Shown: positions 44,616 through 53,374 of the stretch, in pieces | Layout of the letters: every line of letters begins with the position of its first letter | Position numbering within the stretch: the first letter of the stretch is position 1 | Assembly (NCBI GenBank): GCA_025656455.1 | Contig: JAHXHS010000013.1 | Span: forward strand, 47,234-111,233 | Reading direction: 5' to 3' | Source: Candidatus Thiodiazotropha sp. (ex Epidulcina cf. delphinae) | GTDB taxonomy: Bacteria; Pseudomonadota; Gammaproteobacteria; Chromatiales; Chromatiaceae | DNA: 64,000 bases | Made by a program: the position numbers and the translations under genes | The notes under the pieces: model-generated | What the model saw: the letters and a program-made list of their open reading frames with translations, nothing else | Database searches by the model: none | What the model was told of the DNA's origin: nothing

Positions 44616-45847
44616 ATCCGGGATTCCGTTTCACCACCCTGCTTGTGCTGTTGGCCATTGCCTTTCCAGGTTGGGGGCAGGCGTGGGTATTCGGCAACCC
44701 CGTGGATGTGAGCAAGGTCCAGGGCGAGGGCGTGTTCCATCACTTGGAATCCTCGGGCAGGCGCAATATCGCCTTGTCAGGCCCTGCGGTGGCCCTGACC
44801 TGGGAGGATGACCATGACGGTCTTCCCAGGGTATACCTTGCCCGCAAGGCCCTCACAGCCAGACGGTTCGACGATGCGGTGCGGATCAGCGGCGGCGGGG
44901 AGGCCTTCGAGCCCGGTATAGCCGCCTTGTCCGGTGGCCGCTTCGTCATTGCATGGGAGGAGGATGCCCAGGTCTATGCGCGAATTGCCGGTGTCGGGGC
45001 ACTGGGTCCCCCGCTGCGGTTGAGCAGAGGGGAAGCAGCCCAGGCCAGCGTGGCCGTGAGCGGCGACCGGGTGTTTGTCGTGCGTTCCGAGCGTGAGGGT
45101 CGATGGATGCGCATTCGCTTGCGAACCCTGCGTGTGGCGGGCGAGCTCAGGCTTGTATCAGAGGCGGACTGCGTGGTGGATAGCGATCCCCTGCAGGGTG
45201 ATCAATACTACCCATCGCCGGCTTTGCTGGGTGGCGAACTGGTGGTGGCCTGGGAAGACCGTAGAGCGGGCCACACCATCATCATGGCCGCGGTGTCAAA
45301 GCTGGACACTAGCTGCGGTTTTTCGTCTCCCCAGCGTATCTCCCATGGCGAGCTTGAGCGGAATTTGCCCTATGGCAAAGGTCATGGCGTCTCCCGGGTC
45401 GCGCTCGCCAGTACCGGTGGCGGCCTGTTTGGCGTATGGGCGGACAAGCGAAACTTCCGCGAGGGATACGACATCTACGGGACAGCCTATCTCGGCCAGG
45501 GCCGGTTCGGCGACAATCAGCGGGTGCAGGACGATTTCGCCGGACAGGCGCGCCAGTGGCATCCGGCAATCGCTGGAGAGAGCCAGGGCCGCACCCTGGT
45601 GGCCTGGACCGATGAGCGGGAGGGTGACAGCGATATCCTGTTGAGTTGGTCCGAGGAAGGCGGCTGGAGCGAGGACATGCCGTTGCCCGGGGCATCGGGT
45701 CCGGGAGAGCAGACGCATCCGTCAATCGTTCTCGGCGCCGACGGCGGCCTGCACGCGGCCTGGATCGAGCGTCAGCGAGTGAACGGTCCCACTCGCCTGC
45801 GCTATGCGTACGGGCGCGTCTTTGATGGGCAACCGGTTAAGGAATGA
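44612..45847 (+). CDS. Exported beta-propeller-like protein
   Basis: A 411-residue protein with a GTG start overlapping the thioredoxin gene, and a signal peptide (FTTLLVLLAIAFPGWGQA). The mature part repeats a pattern of about 50-60 residues ending in WxD or WEDxRxG-like turns (VALTWEDDHDGLPRVY, LVVAWEDRRAGHTIIM, LVAWTDEREGDSDI, LHAAWIERQRV), as in sialidase/BNR-like propellers. No catalytic residues are apparent. Three or four Cys residues may be substrates for the thioredoxin-like neighbour; that is inference. Confidence 0.65.
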   Translation: MNPGFRFTTLLVLLAIAFPGWGQAWVFGNPVDVSKVQGEGVFHHLESSGRRNIALSGPAVALTWEDDHDGLPRVYLARKALTARRFDDAVRISGGGEAFEPGIAALSGGRFVIAWEEDAQVYARIAGVGALGPPLRLSRGEAAQASVAVSGDRVFVVRSEREGRWMRIRLRTLRVAGELRLVSEADCVVDSDPLQGDQYYPSPALLGGELVVAWEDRRAGHTIIMAAVSKLDTSCGFSSPQRISHGELERNLPYGKGHGVSRVALASTGGGLFGVWADKRNFREGYDIYGTAYLGQGRFGDNQRVQDDFAGQARQWHPAIAGESQGRTLVAWTDEREGDSDILLSWSEEGGWSEDMPLPGASGPGEQTHPSIVLGADGGLHAAWIERQRVNGPTRLRYAYGRVFDGQPVKE

Positions 45848-46106
45848 CGACCCCATGGATCGGTCCCGAGGGCGTATTGCATACGCAATAGGCCCCCACT
45901 TCCATCAATGTCCCCATGGGACAGATGCCTGAGTAGATCCCACATTTCCGGCTCAGCCGGGGTTTGCCGCCGGGATGGGTGGAGTAGGTCTTGGACGAGC
46001 TGTGCTGCGGCGGTTTTTCCTGGGGCGCTGCAGTGTCGAGCGCCATCACGGGCAGGATGCCGAGCAGAAGCAGAACAGCGGTAAAAAGTGTGAGTATGGG
46101 TTTCAT
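45837..46106 (-). CDS. Small secreted Cys-containing protein
   Basis: I do not recognise this 89-residue protein. It has a clear signal peptide (KPILTLFTAVLLLLGILPVM, cleavage near ALDTA) and a 60-residue mature part with four Cys (KCGIYSGICPMG and YCVCNTPSG) that could form two disulfides. GGAGAAA lies about nine bases before the start. It is convergent with the propeller gene and overlaps its end by 11 bp. Confidence 0.6.
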   Translation of the reverse strand: MKPILTLFTAVLLLLGILPVMALDTAAPQEKPPQHSSSKTYSTHPGGKPRLSRKCGIYSGICPMGTLMEVGAYCVCNTPSGPIHGVVIP

Positions 46107-46166
46107 AATTGATTTTCTCCAGGGCTTTATGCCTACCCACTCAGACGTTGATTCAGCGAAATTGTC

Positions 46167-46457
46167 TCAGATATCTTCATAGCCCGGTGGTCGCTTACCG
46201 GAGATGAGAAAAGCAAAAGCGATCACCTCGGCCACGGCCCGATAGAGCGCCTCGGGAATCTCGTCGCCGAGGGGAATTTGCGAGAGCAGGGCGGCCAGCT
46301 CCACGTCTTCATGCAGCGGTACGGCATGCTCATTCGCCAGGGCCAGGATTCTGTCGGCCAGCTCGCCGCGTCCCTTGGCGGTCAGGCGCGGTGCGTTTTC
46401 GCCGTCATACTTGAGCGCAATGGCCAGATCGGGCGGATTGGCTTCGTAGTCGGTCAT
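46167..46457 (-). CDS. FlhB C-terminal-domain homologue (FhlB/FlhB2)
   Basis: A 96-residue protein resembling the cytoplasmic tail of FlhB/YscU: PDLAIALKYDGENAPRLTAK followed by LALANEHAVPLHEDVELAAL and IPLGDEIPEALYRAVAEVIA. It lacks the membrane part, and the NPTH self-cleavage site is replaced by NPPD. Such small homologues usually follow fliK and can affect the substrate switch of the export gate. It overlaps fliK by four bases. Confidence 0.88.
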   Translation of the reverse strand: MTDYEANPPDLAIALKYDGENAPRLTAKGRGELADRILALANEHAVPLHEDVELAALLSQIPLGDEIPEALYRAVAEVIAFAFLISGKRPPGYEDI

Positions 46458-47596
46458 GCCTTCACATTCAGCAATGAGTGCTCGTTGGGTAGTTCATATT
46501 CATTATTGGCGTCGCCTTGAAACGATTCCAGTTTTTTTACCTCAAGCCCTGCGGATTCTAGGCCGGTGCGCAACTTGTCGAGGTGTTGCCTGACCAGGCC
46601 GGATGTTTTTTTTCTTTCACACCAGATCACGGTCGAGATGGCGTCACCGAGCAGATACAGGCGGACTCTCATGGGGCCGAGAGGCCGAAGGTTCATATGC
46701 AATGTAAGACTCCAGCCCACTGCGGAATCCCCCTCTTTGTGCGGGCCGTCGCAGTCGATTCGGATATGAAACGTTTCGAAGCCCTTATCCTGACGGATGG
46801 GGAGTTCGAACTGCCAGACCTGTCGGGTTGGATCTTCCGTGGGGAGAGAGCTGAGCTGGTTGGTTTGGATCCGGGCTATGGCGCCGTCCAAATGCTTGAA
46901 TAGATCGAGTAACAGCCTTGTCGTGGAACTCATCTCCGGCGAAGGTGCCGGTGTGGGTATTGGGACGGGAGGCTGCTGTGGGAGGGGAAGTGTCAAGTCC
47001 GCCGGTTTGGCCTGTGGGTTGATAAGCGGTTTGATTATCCCGATGAGACGTAACAGATTCAGTTTGAAATCGTTGCCAACAAGGTTTTGCTCGATGAGGC
47101 GCGCTTCGGTCTGGGTGCCGCTGATCTGCAAGGCTTTGGTAAGTTGGGCTTTGAAGCTTGGATCGTTCAGGGAGACTACCCGGGTGAGCAGATGCTCCAC
47201 CGCTTCCCTTACCGGTGGCGGCAGGGATTTCCCACCGCTATCGGCAACGATTTGTGTCAACGCCTTGAACAACTCTGGCAGTGGCTGCTGTCGCGGGAGG
47301 ACGCTTTTCAACGCTGCCGTCTTGAGCTCCGCCAGGCTGGGAAGGGTCAGCACCCGTAACTCTGGCAGATCACCGGCTTTCTCGACCTGCAGGGTCAGGG
47401 GTTGACCGACACGCACACTCAGGGCCGTCTGCGCCAGCAGACGGGTAACGCCTATTTTCAGCTGTATGGATCCGTTGAGATTCTCACTCAGCACCGTTCC
47501 CTGAAGGATCTGCCCAGGTTGCAGATTTTGCAACAGGGGCTTTGCCGACGGGAGTGTCGGTAGCGGTAGGACTATTTTGGTATCGGGTATCTGCAT
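46454..47596 (-). CDS. fliK: Flagellar hook-length control protein FliK
   Basis: Measures hook length and triggers the export switch. The 380-residue protein has a low-complexity, Leu/Pro/Gln-rich first two-thirds and a FliK C-terminal domain (WQFELPIRQDKGFETFHIRI and GWSLTLHMNLRPLGPMRVRL). The N-terminal IPDTKIVLPLPTLPSAK and LQGTVLSENLNGSIQLKIG are typical of the shorter fliK of this lineage. It lies downstream of the fliE-fliJ operon in opposite orientation, together with the FlhB-like gene. Confidence 0.85.
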   Translation of the reverse strand: MQIPDTKIVLPLPTLPSAKPLLQNLQPGQILQGTVLSENLNGSIQLKIGVTRLLAQTALSVRVGQPLTLQVEKAGDLPELRVLTLPSLAELKTAALKSVLPRQQPLPELFKALTQIVADSGGKSLPPPVREAVEHLLTRVVSLNDPSFKAQLTKALQISGTQTEARLIEQNLVGNDFKLNLLRLIGIIKPLINPQAKPADLTLPLPQQPPVPIPTPAPSPEMSSTTRLLLDLFKHLDGAIARIQTNQLSSLPTEDPTRQVWQFELPIRQDKGFETFHIRIDCDGPHKEGDSAVGWSLTLHMNLRPLGPMRVRLYLLGDAISTVIWCERKKTSGLVRQHLDKLRTGLESAGLEVKKLESFQGDANNEYELPNEHSLLNVKA

Positions 47597-47723
47597 GCTC
47601 TTGTTCGGATAGTAACCTGAAACCAGGGATCCAGGTTAAAGTATAAGCAAGCCTGTCAGGTGTTGTTCATTTCTTGCGCGGTTAGCCGATACAGAGAGTA
47701 TCTATTTGACAGATAGGCACAAT

Positions 47724-48503
47724 ATGCAGCAACAGGATGAAAAATCGCCCCCTACCTGGTTTGTCAGGCATGAAGGCCTGGTCATGGGGCCGCTCTCCGG
47801 CGCCAGGATACGCCATCTATTGCTTGAGGATGAATTGGAGCTGGAGGACGAGATCAGTCCTGACAAGAAGGCGTGGTCGAAGATCACGGCCAATCCCAGT
47901 GTCATTCCCTTGCAGTTACGGGCCGAGACAGGGGATCGCCAAGCCATGGCCCAGGTTGAGGCCAGGGAAAAGGCATACGCCCGGGATAGCGAGCAGGAGC
48001 ACCGCTTTCCTCTGATTCCACTGTTGGTGGCGCTGCTGTTGACGAGTGCGATTGTGGTCTTTTCACTCTGGATCGGCATGCCAGAGGGGGTGGATACACC
48101 CCAGTGCGATGCCCCTCCCGGACCGGGCGTGAACTGGCGTAACTGCCTGATAACGGATCTCGATGTGGGAGCTGCCAGTTTGGCTGGCGCCAATCTGAGC
48201 AACACGGTATTGCGCAATGCCAAGTTGAGTGCCACCGATCTGGCCGGCGCCGATCTGCGCTATGCCAACCTGAGTCAGGCGGATCTGCGCTATGCTCGAC
48301 TGGTCGGCGCCATACTGGTCGGCGCCGATCTGCGGCAGGCCGATTTGCGGGATGCCGATCTGAGCCGCGCCGATCTCCGTTTTGCTGACTTGAGCGACAG
48401 CCGGATTGATGACGCAACCCTGCAGGGCGTCCGTTTGGACAGTGCCATCTGGATCGACGGCAGGAGTTGCGGGGCGGATTCCATCGGTAATTGCCGGGAG
48501 TGA
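47724..48503 (+). CDS. GYF_2-like and pentapeptide-repeat membrane protein
   Basis: A 259-residue protein with an N-terminal GYF_2-type domain (TWFVRHEGLVMGPLSGARIR), a membrane helix (FPLIPLLVALLLTSAIVVFS) and a C-terminal right-handed pentapeptide helix with about 16 A(D/N)LXX repeats (ADLRYANLSQADLRYARL and onward). The repeat domain probably lies in the periplasm. Start choice is uncertain: the ATG at 47724 is used here, but a TTG at 47706 with AGAGAG six bases upstream is also possible. Function is unknown; pentapeptide repeats often mediate protein contact or DNA mimicry. Confidence 0.78.
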   Translation: MQQQDEKSPPTWFVRHEGLVMGPLSGARIRHLLLEDELELEDEISPDKKAWSKITANPSVIPLQLRAETGDRQAMAQVEAREKAYARDSEQEHRFPLIPLLVALLLTSAIVVFSLWIGMPEGVDTPQCDAPPGPGVNWRNCLITDLDVGAASLAGANLSNTVLRNAKLSATDLAGADLRYANLSQADLRYARLVGAILVGADLRQADLRDADLSRADLRFADLSDSRIDDATLQGVRLDSAIWIDGRSCGADSIGNCRE

Positions 48504-48556
48504 CCGCTGCCGTAACGGTTTAGCCAGCCGTCCACGGTATCCTGTTCTACTGTGCG

Positions 48557-49279
48557 TCAGATGGCAATATCCAGGCTGGAACAGTCTTTGAGAATGCGAA
48601 TCTTCCGTTTGGAATTTACGATGTATCCCGCCTTGTTGAGTTTGCCCAGCATCCGGCTGATGGACTCCGGCGTGGCGCCCAGATAGCGCGCGATATCCGT
48701 TTTTGTCATGGTCAGCTCGATTTCGTTGATTTGGCTTCCCTGCCGCTCTCTGACACGATGCAGAAGATCGGTTAGAAAGCTCATCAGTCTTTGTCCCAGC
48801 AGATGGTGGTGGGTAGATAAGGTTTCATACTCTTTATGTGCGATCACTCGTCCCAGTTCAGATATCAGCTGAGTTTGAAGGTCGGGGTAGTCCTTGGCTA
48901 GGATTGACCAGTTGTCGAAGGTAAGCTCACAGACCCAGGTTTTTTCGATGGCTATGGCATCAGTGGCAAACCGGCGCTGATGGATACCGTCTGCACCGAA
49001 CAGTTCACCCGTCAAATAGAAGCCGCTGATATGCAGGTCTCCATCGAATGTGACCGTTTCTGTCTTGACCGTACCGGCATGTACAACATAGAGCGCCTTA
49101 CAGGGTTCTCCAGTACGGTAGAGATACTCGCCAGGATGAAATGGCCCGATATTGGTGGTTGTGGTCTGACCTGCCCGGTCTATTTCGTCACAGTTGAGCC
49201 CAACGTTCACGAAAAAACGTCGGAAAAGACAGTGTGCACAGCGATGATGATGCTTTACTAGACGTAGTTTGGGACTCAT
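48557..49279 (-). CDS. FNR-type Crp-family regulator
   Basis: A 240-residue regulator with an N-terminal Cys cluster (Cys14 and Cys17 in HRCAHCLF, Cys30 in GLNCDEI), a cyclic-nucleotide-like beta roll, a further Cys in WVCELTF at the place of FNR Cys122, the dimer helix and a winged helix-turn-helix with recognition helix TPESISRML. The ExxSR pattern is that of FNR and predicts binding to TTGAT-N4-ATCAA sites. Four cysteines suggest an oxygen-labile 4Fe-4S cluster, but the spacing (CX2CX12C) differs from the CX2CX5C of Escherichia coli FNR. No TTGAT-N4-ATCAA site was found immediately upstream. Confidence 0.88.
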   Translation of the reverse strand: MSPKLRLVKHHHRCAHCLFRRFFVNVGLNCDEIDRAGQTTTTNIGPFHPGEYLYRTGEPCKALYVVHAGTVKTETVTFDGDLHISGFYLTGELFGADGIHQRRFATDAIAIEKTWVCELTFDNWSILAKDYPDLQTQLISELGRVIAHKEYETLSTHHHLLGQRLMSFLTDLLHRVRERQGSQINEIELTMTKTDIARYLGATPESISRMLGKLNKAGYIVNSKRKIRILKDCSSLDIAI

Positions 49280-49515
49280 GGCTAGCCTGGAATTAGGATG
49301 AGAAGAAATCTGTCACAATAGGCTTTCATCGGAAGATAAATACTAAATAGCAGCAAACGAGGAGCGATAAACGACGACACCCATCGATTGAAATCAACTC
49401 TAGCAGATTGCCCACGACAGCGACAGCATGGACACCCACTCAAACTATTGCCATGTTATCATGATTATGGCAATTTGCCAGTCATCCTCATCACCCGATA
49501 TCAAGGAGCGATATC

Positions 49516-49740
49516 ATGCCTAAGCCTCGGAAAGCCCTGATCTCCCTCGAAGCCACCCCCTATTGCCACTGTGTCTCCCGCTGCGCCCGGCGTGCCTGGC
49601 TTTGTGGTGAGGATCCCCTGACCGGGCGAAGCTTCGAGCACCGTCGCCAATGGATTCAAGACAAGCTGTCTGAACTGGCCGGGATCCACAGGTGCCGCGC
49701 TGTGTTTAGTGCTTTTGAGTGGGTGTCTCGGTTATTTTAG
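49516..49740 (+). pseudogene. Truncated REP-associated tyrosine transposase (RAYT)
   Basis: The first 57 residues match Y1/RAYT transposases: ISLEATPYCHCVSRCARRAW, LCGEDPLTGRSFEHRRQWIQ. The His-hydrophobic-His metal site and catalytic Tyr that should follow are missing: after LAGIHRC the frame reads into unrelated sequence and stops at 49738-49740. A strong ribosome-binding site (AAGGAG) precedes the start. REP-like palindromes with the sequence GGGTGTC occur nearby. Confidence 0.85.
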
Positions 49741-49778
49741 CACATGGATGTGCCGTTTACGGACCGAAGGATGGAATG

Positions 49779-49936
49779 GCCTGAGTCCTTGTCAAGCACT
49801 GCAACGCCGCCGCGGGACACCACAGGAGCGCCCGAAGGGTTGGTCTGTCAGCGTCCATGACCGCGTTGCGCCTCTTGTAAAGGACTCAGGCCATTCACGG
49901 CGAGGCGCGCCTTGTCCTGAGCGCTGACAGACCAAC
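49779..49936. mobile_element. Palindromic element with interleaved inverted repeats
   Basis: Two pairs of arms are interleaved. GAATGGCCTGAGTCCTT (about 49775) pairs with AAGGACTCAGGCCATTC (about 49881), and GTTGGTCTGTCAGCG (about 49839) pairs with CGCTGACAGACCAAC (about 49922). The inner sequence is G+C rich and resembles the loops of the 270-bp MITE. No gene is present. Confidence 0.6.
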
Positions 49937-49966
49937 TGAACCTGTCATTATCATGTTGAAGGAGTA

Positions 49967-50236
49967 CTAGTGTGGTGTAACGTATAAACTGTACCAATCA
50001 GCGAGACGCTAAGCCGTTAGCTGCTAGGCGCGTTGCGCCGGGAATGGCGCGCCCTTTCCAAGCAACGCAACAACGCAGATGACGGCTTAGCGTCTCGCCC
50101 GAAGGGAGGCCCGTCAATGCCTCAATCCTGCGTTGCAGCGCTTAACAAGGGCGCTGCCATTGTCTGCGCGCTGCGCCTGGTCTTGAGGCATTGACGGGCC
50201 TCTGATTGGTACAGTTTATACGTTACACCACACTAG
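49967..50236. mobile_element. 270-bp MITE, copy 2 (inverted)
   Basis: Same length, ends and internal hairpins as the copy at 25350-25619, in the opposite orientation; I see no difference between the two. Its right-hand CTAG supplies the TAG stop codon of the hydrolase-like gene at 50233. Confidence 0.9.
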
Positions 50237-50859
50237 AGTGCATTTGCTATTTGCAGTCCATTTCTGATTGCGCTTGCGAACAGATTCAATTCAGCAGTTG
50301 GATCTTTACGTCCGGCTGAATTTAGTGCACTAAAGAAGCGGCGGCGAAGGCCTTTAGCCACTTCTAACTGAACTCCAGCCGACGAATAACCACGATTGCA
50401 TATGTTATCTGGTGATATTCCCTGCAATGAGGGATTTGTGTGTGTTTTTGTGATGTATCCCGCCTCCACAAGCGCCGCTTTAAGATGGTTCAATAATCCG
50501 TTATCACGCCCCCCCAAATATACAATTTCATCTTCACTCCCTTCACCATGAACCGCCACTATATTTTGAAATTCCTCTACAATTTCAAGTGCTCTCGGTT
50601 CATCAAAGTTTGTGCTTGTAATATGCAATATTCGATTGTTGCTGGATTTTATTCCCTCAAATAAATAGTAAGATAGATCATCTCCGGCAATTGCTCGCGC
50701 TATTTCAGATGTACCTGGCTCAATTGCGCCGCCATGTGGCGCTAAAAGAAGTGTTTTTGCATTGTCTCGATCAACTACTTTTACAGAAAAATCACTACCT
50801 TCTTGCTCTTTTGCCGCTAGCTCTCCATAATTTTGATATGTGTCCATGTTTTTGCTCAC
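50233..50859 (-). CDS. Poly-gamma-glutamate hydrolase-like protein
   Basis: A 208-residue protein of the phage-associated poly-gamma-glutamate hydrolase family (DUF867, YmaC-like), zinc peptidases related to carboxypeptidases. The metal site is suggested by LLLAPHGGAIEPGTSEIARA (His and Glu) and VAVHGEGSEDEIVYLGGRDN (second His); YYLFEGIKSSNN, LHITSTNFDEP and GYSSAGVQLEVAKGLRR also match. The stop codon is formed at the junction with the 270-bp MITE, so the native C terminus may have been lost. Low G+C and neighbours suggest it arrived with foreign DNA. Confidence 0.8.
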   Translation of the reverse strand: MSKNMDTYQNYGELAAKEQEGSDFSVKVVDRDNAKTLLLAPHGGAIEPGTSEIARAIAGDDLSYYLFEGIKSSNNRILHITSTNFDEPRALEIVEEFQNIVAVHGEGSEDEIVYLGGRDNGLLNHLKAALVEAGYITKTHTNPSLQGISPDNICNRGYSSAGVQLEVAKGLRRRFFSALNSAGRKDPTAELNLFASAIRNGLQIANAL

Positions 50860-51068
50860 TCTTAGGATAGGAATGCCTCTTACCCAACCCCCAATGCAAC
50901 CGGATGTGCAGTTTTTCCTGTCTCCGATCCCTCTGTTGCACTCGCTTTGGTACAGGCAATCACTCTATGTAAACACTGTATGCTGTTGCCTCTGCCCGAA
51001 ATCCATATTTTCACCACACCTTAACATCGAATTAGACGGACATCCATCCAAAAGAGAATGCATCATAT

Positions 51069-52874
51069 TCACCCAAAATCATCGTAATACTGAATGACTT
51101 TTTGTCTCAAATCACGTTGGTGCCGCCTATACCAAAGATCTTTAAAAACACTTCCCACCATATTTTGATCCCCTTTAGCAAATTCTACCGCACTAGCCCA
51201 GGTATCCATATATTCTTTCGCAATATCGCCTAACCCAATAAGTATAATATGCTTTAATATATTTGCGGTAAACGAGTTCACCAAAGCGAGTGCTTGATTA
51301 CATGCTTCACGAGCTTCGTACAAATGTTCTATGTCTTCTAGAAAGCCCTTTTGGCAAAAGACAGCAGCGTGAAATAAATTCTGATAAAACTCATCATAAT
51401 ACTTTTTTTTGTAAAGCAAATCGGATTCTTCCTGCAAATTCACAAGGGCTGAATAATCACTTTTCAAGGCAGGTCGTGCCGGTAATCCAATAGCATCGCC
51501 CTTCTCGTCCGAATATCCTCCAGCTATGAGATCCTTTCTCTTATAAAGGGCTTCATCGGAAAAGAAAAATTGTGGCGTAGACGGATCGATTGGGAATTTG
51601 ACAAGATTCAAATATTGATCACCATCTACCGGCCAGAGGTACTCTCGATTAATTTCATTAATTTCCGGACATGTATCGCTGTGCCTAAAATAGAATCGGT
51701 CAAATCCTTCTCGTGCAGAAATATCCTCTATAGCCTGCATGGAGGCATAATCTTCTGCGTCACGCAAGTATACGGTTTTTCGAAGTTCATCCGGAACGAT
51801 TACAACGGCTTTTTGCCTGCCGAGGCGAGAACTCGCAAAGGTTCCTTTTGGAAAATCCAGCAAACGGAAAAATCGAACATAAAAGTTAAAGTAGAGTTTA
51901 AAATACTTTTCGATTGCTTCAGTGACAGTAATTTTTCTCGATAGTAGTGACTCGATCTCCTGGAGTGGATTAGGTATTACAAGATTTCCGTTAGAGAGGG
52001 CCATCTGTACTAGCGGCGAGAGGCTATCCGCCCATTCGGCATTCATATCAGGGGAAGACTTATCTTCGAAGCGATGACAAAGATCTTCAAGATGAATCTG
52101 CCCTGGGCAGGTATAATAGTCATGTTCATCTAATCTATGATGGGCTAGTTGCCCTTTTGTTGAAGGCAGCCGATAAATCACTCCTACTTCTTGGTTCATT
52201 CTGGAAATTTTCTCTTTTGACTTTTCCCATATAAAATCCGAGGCTTCATGAGTAGCAAAAAACGCAGCCACTCTTATGTCTGATGTAAAATCCAACAATT
52301 CCGAGCTAAACCCATATTGTTGGGCGAGTGTCATCCCGAAAAGGAAGCCAAAGGGATTAAGAAGTCCCACATGACGAATCCTGGCACGGGCGGACACATC
52401 AACAATTTCCTTATATACTCCCAAGCATTTATTCTCAGTCAGACGACTGGCATGCTCCTGTTTCAAGGCATCTTCAAGAGTTCTTACGAAACCAATCTCA
52501 CAAATATTCTTTTGTAACTCCGGATGGTTTGAAACCAATTGAAGTATCGCTAAGTCTTCTTGTTTAACGAAATATGAAGAATAGTCAACGTTAAATTTTA
52601 ATACATTGCTATCCGGCAGAAGATCAATGAATCGATTGCCAATTCTTCTTAGAGAGAAACGGTACTCGGGATCCGTTCGAGAGAAAATATGCCCACGGGA
52701 AATAAAGTTTCGATATAAAGACGGAAGAACCGGCGAACCCCAGTCCTTTACTTGACCTCTATATACATACTGATTTCCTTGATCTTGCTCTTCAAGAAAG
52801 TAGATCAGTGTATTGATATCAGGCGCAGGAGAAGCCTGGTCGCAGAATTTTTTTATGGGCGTGCTCACTGACAT
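51069..52874 (-). CDS. FRG-domain protein
   Basis: A 601-residue protein with a split FRG-domain signature: YVYRGQVKDWGSPVLPSLYR near residues 36-55 (the Phe/Tyr-Arg-Gly motif) and NPFGFLFGMTLAQQYGFSSE, LLDFTSDIRVAAFFATHE near 170-210. The rest is mostly helical and unfamiliar. The domain's activity is unknown; it is often found in genomic islands and phage-related loci. No signal peptide. G+C is low compared with the flagellar region, so transfer is likely. No partner gene overlaps it. Confidence 0.75.
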   Translation of the reverse strand: MSVSTPIKKFCDQASPAPDINTLIYFLEEQDQGNQYVYRGQVKDWGSPVLPSLYRNFISRGHIFSRTDPEYRFSLRRIGNRFIDLLPDSNVLKFNVDYSSYFVKQEDLAILQLVSNHPELQKNICEIGFVRTLEDALKQEHASRLTENKCLGVYKEIVDVSARARIRHVGLLNPFGFLFGMTLAQQYGFSSELLDFTSDIRVAAFFATHEASDFIWEKSKEKISRMNQEVGVIYRLPSTKGQLAHHRLDEHDYYTCPGQIHLEDLCHRFEDKSSPDMNAEWADSLSPLVQMALSNGNLVIPNPLQEIESLLSRKITVTEAIEKYFKLYFNFYVRFFRLLDFPKGTFASSRLGRQKAVVIVPDELRKTVYLRDAEDYASMQAIEDISAREGFDRFYFRHSDTCPEINEINREYLWPVDGDQYLNLVKFPIDPSTPQFFFSDEALYKRKDLIAGGYSDEKGDAIGLPARPALKSDYSALVNLQEESDLLYKKKYYDEFYQNLFHAAVFCQKGFLEDIEHLYEAREACNQALALVNSFTANILKHIILIGLGDIAKEYMDTWASAVEFAKGDQNMVGSVFKDLWYRRHQRDLRQKVIQYYDDFG

Positions 52875-52943
52875 TCTGATATCAACTCATCAACCGATTC
52901 AACCAACAATCATTATCCGAAGGGATGTCCATTTGGCGGTAGG

Positions 52944-53135
52944 TTAATTATCATAATCGCTCGACTCACAAGTGGCAGGGTCGGTCTCTGTCTGCTTTTT
53001 TCTCTCCTGAATCCCCCGGCGGGTCTCTATCAATGCCTGTCGAAGGCTGCCATGTTCTCCTTCCAACGCCTGGTCGATGTTAGCCATCGCCTCCATAAAA
53101 CACCCGCGATCGGCCAGCACCTCGGCCAGATTATA
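52944..53135 (-). pseudogene. C-terminal remnant of a TPR-like protein
   Basis: Minus-strand translation gives LYNLAEVLADRGCFMEAMAN, then IDQALEGEHGSLRQALIETR and a charged tail to a stop at 52944-52946. The first 35 residues fit a tetratricopeptide repeat. There is no start; a stop codon lies just upstream in frame. The G+C content is higher than that of the FRG gene and matches the core genome, suggesting a host gene cut by the insertion. Confidence 0.5.
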
Positions 53136-53140
53136 GACTA

Positions 53141-53230
53141 ATTACCCGGAAAAAATTACCAACAAATTACTCGAAATTACTCCGAAATTACTCCGGAAAT
53201 TACTCGGACACCCACCCAAAATCACTCGAA
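53141..53230. repeat. REP-like cluster of AATTACTC units
   Basis: AAATTACTC(CG)GA is repeated four times in tandem with small changes (53163-53203), then GGACACCCACCCAAAATCAC and ATTTGAATGGACGC form a short palindrome. The GACACCC element is of the kind that accompanies RAYT transposases. Confidence 0.55.
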
Positions 53231-53247
53231 ATTTGAATGGACGCACA

Positions 53248-53330
53248 GGTAAACGGCGTTCAAAACTTCTTCCTGTCAGGGCATCTTCGCCACGAAGCCA
53301 GGTTCGCTTGGCACAGCGGGAGACACAGTC
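53248..53330 (-). pseudogene. Second RAYT fragment
   Basis: The minus strand encodes DCVSRCAKRTWLRGEDALTG, RSFERRL, close to the N-terminal part of the fragment at 49516 (CVSRCARRAWLCGEDPLTG). Only about 28 residues remain. Both pieces flank the hydrolase/FRG region in opposite orientation. Confidence 0.7.
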
Positions 53331-53374
53331 GGAAAAAACGGGGACATATATGGACGCCCCGGGGGGAAAAACGG

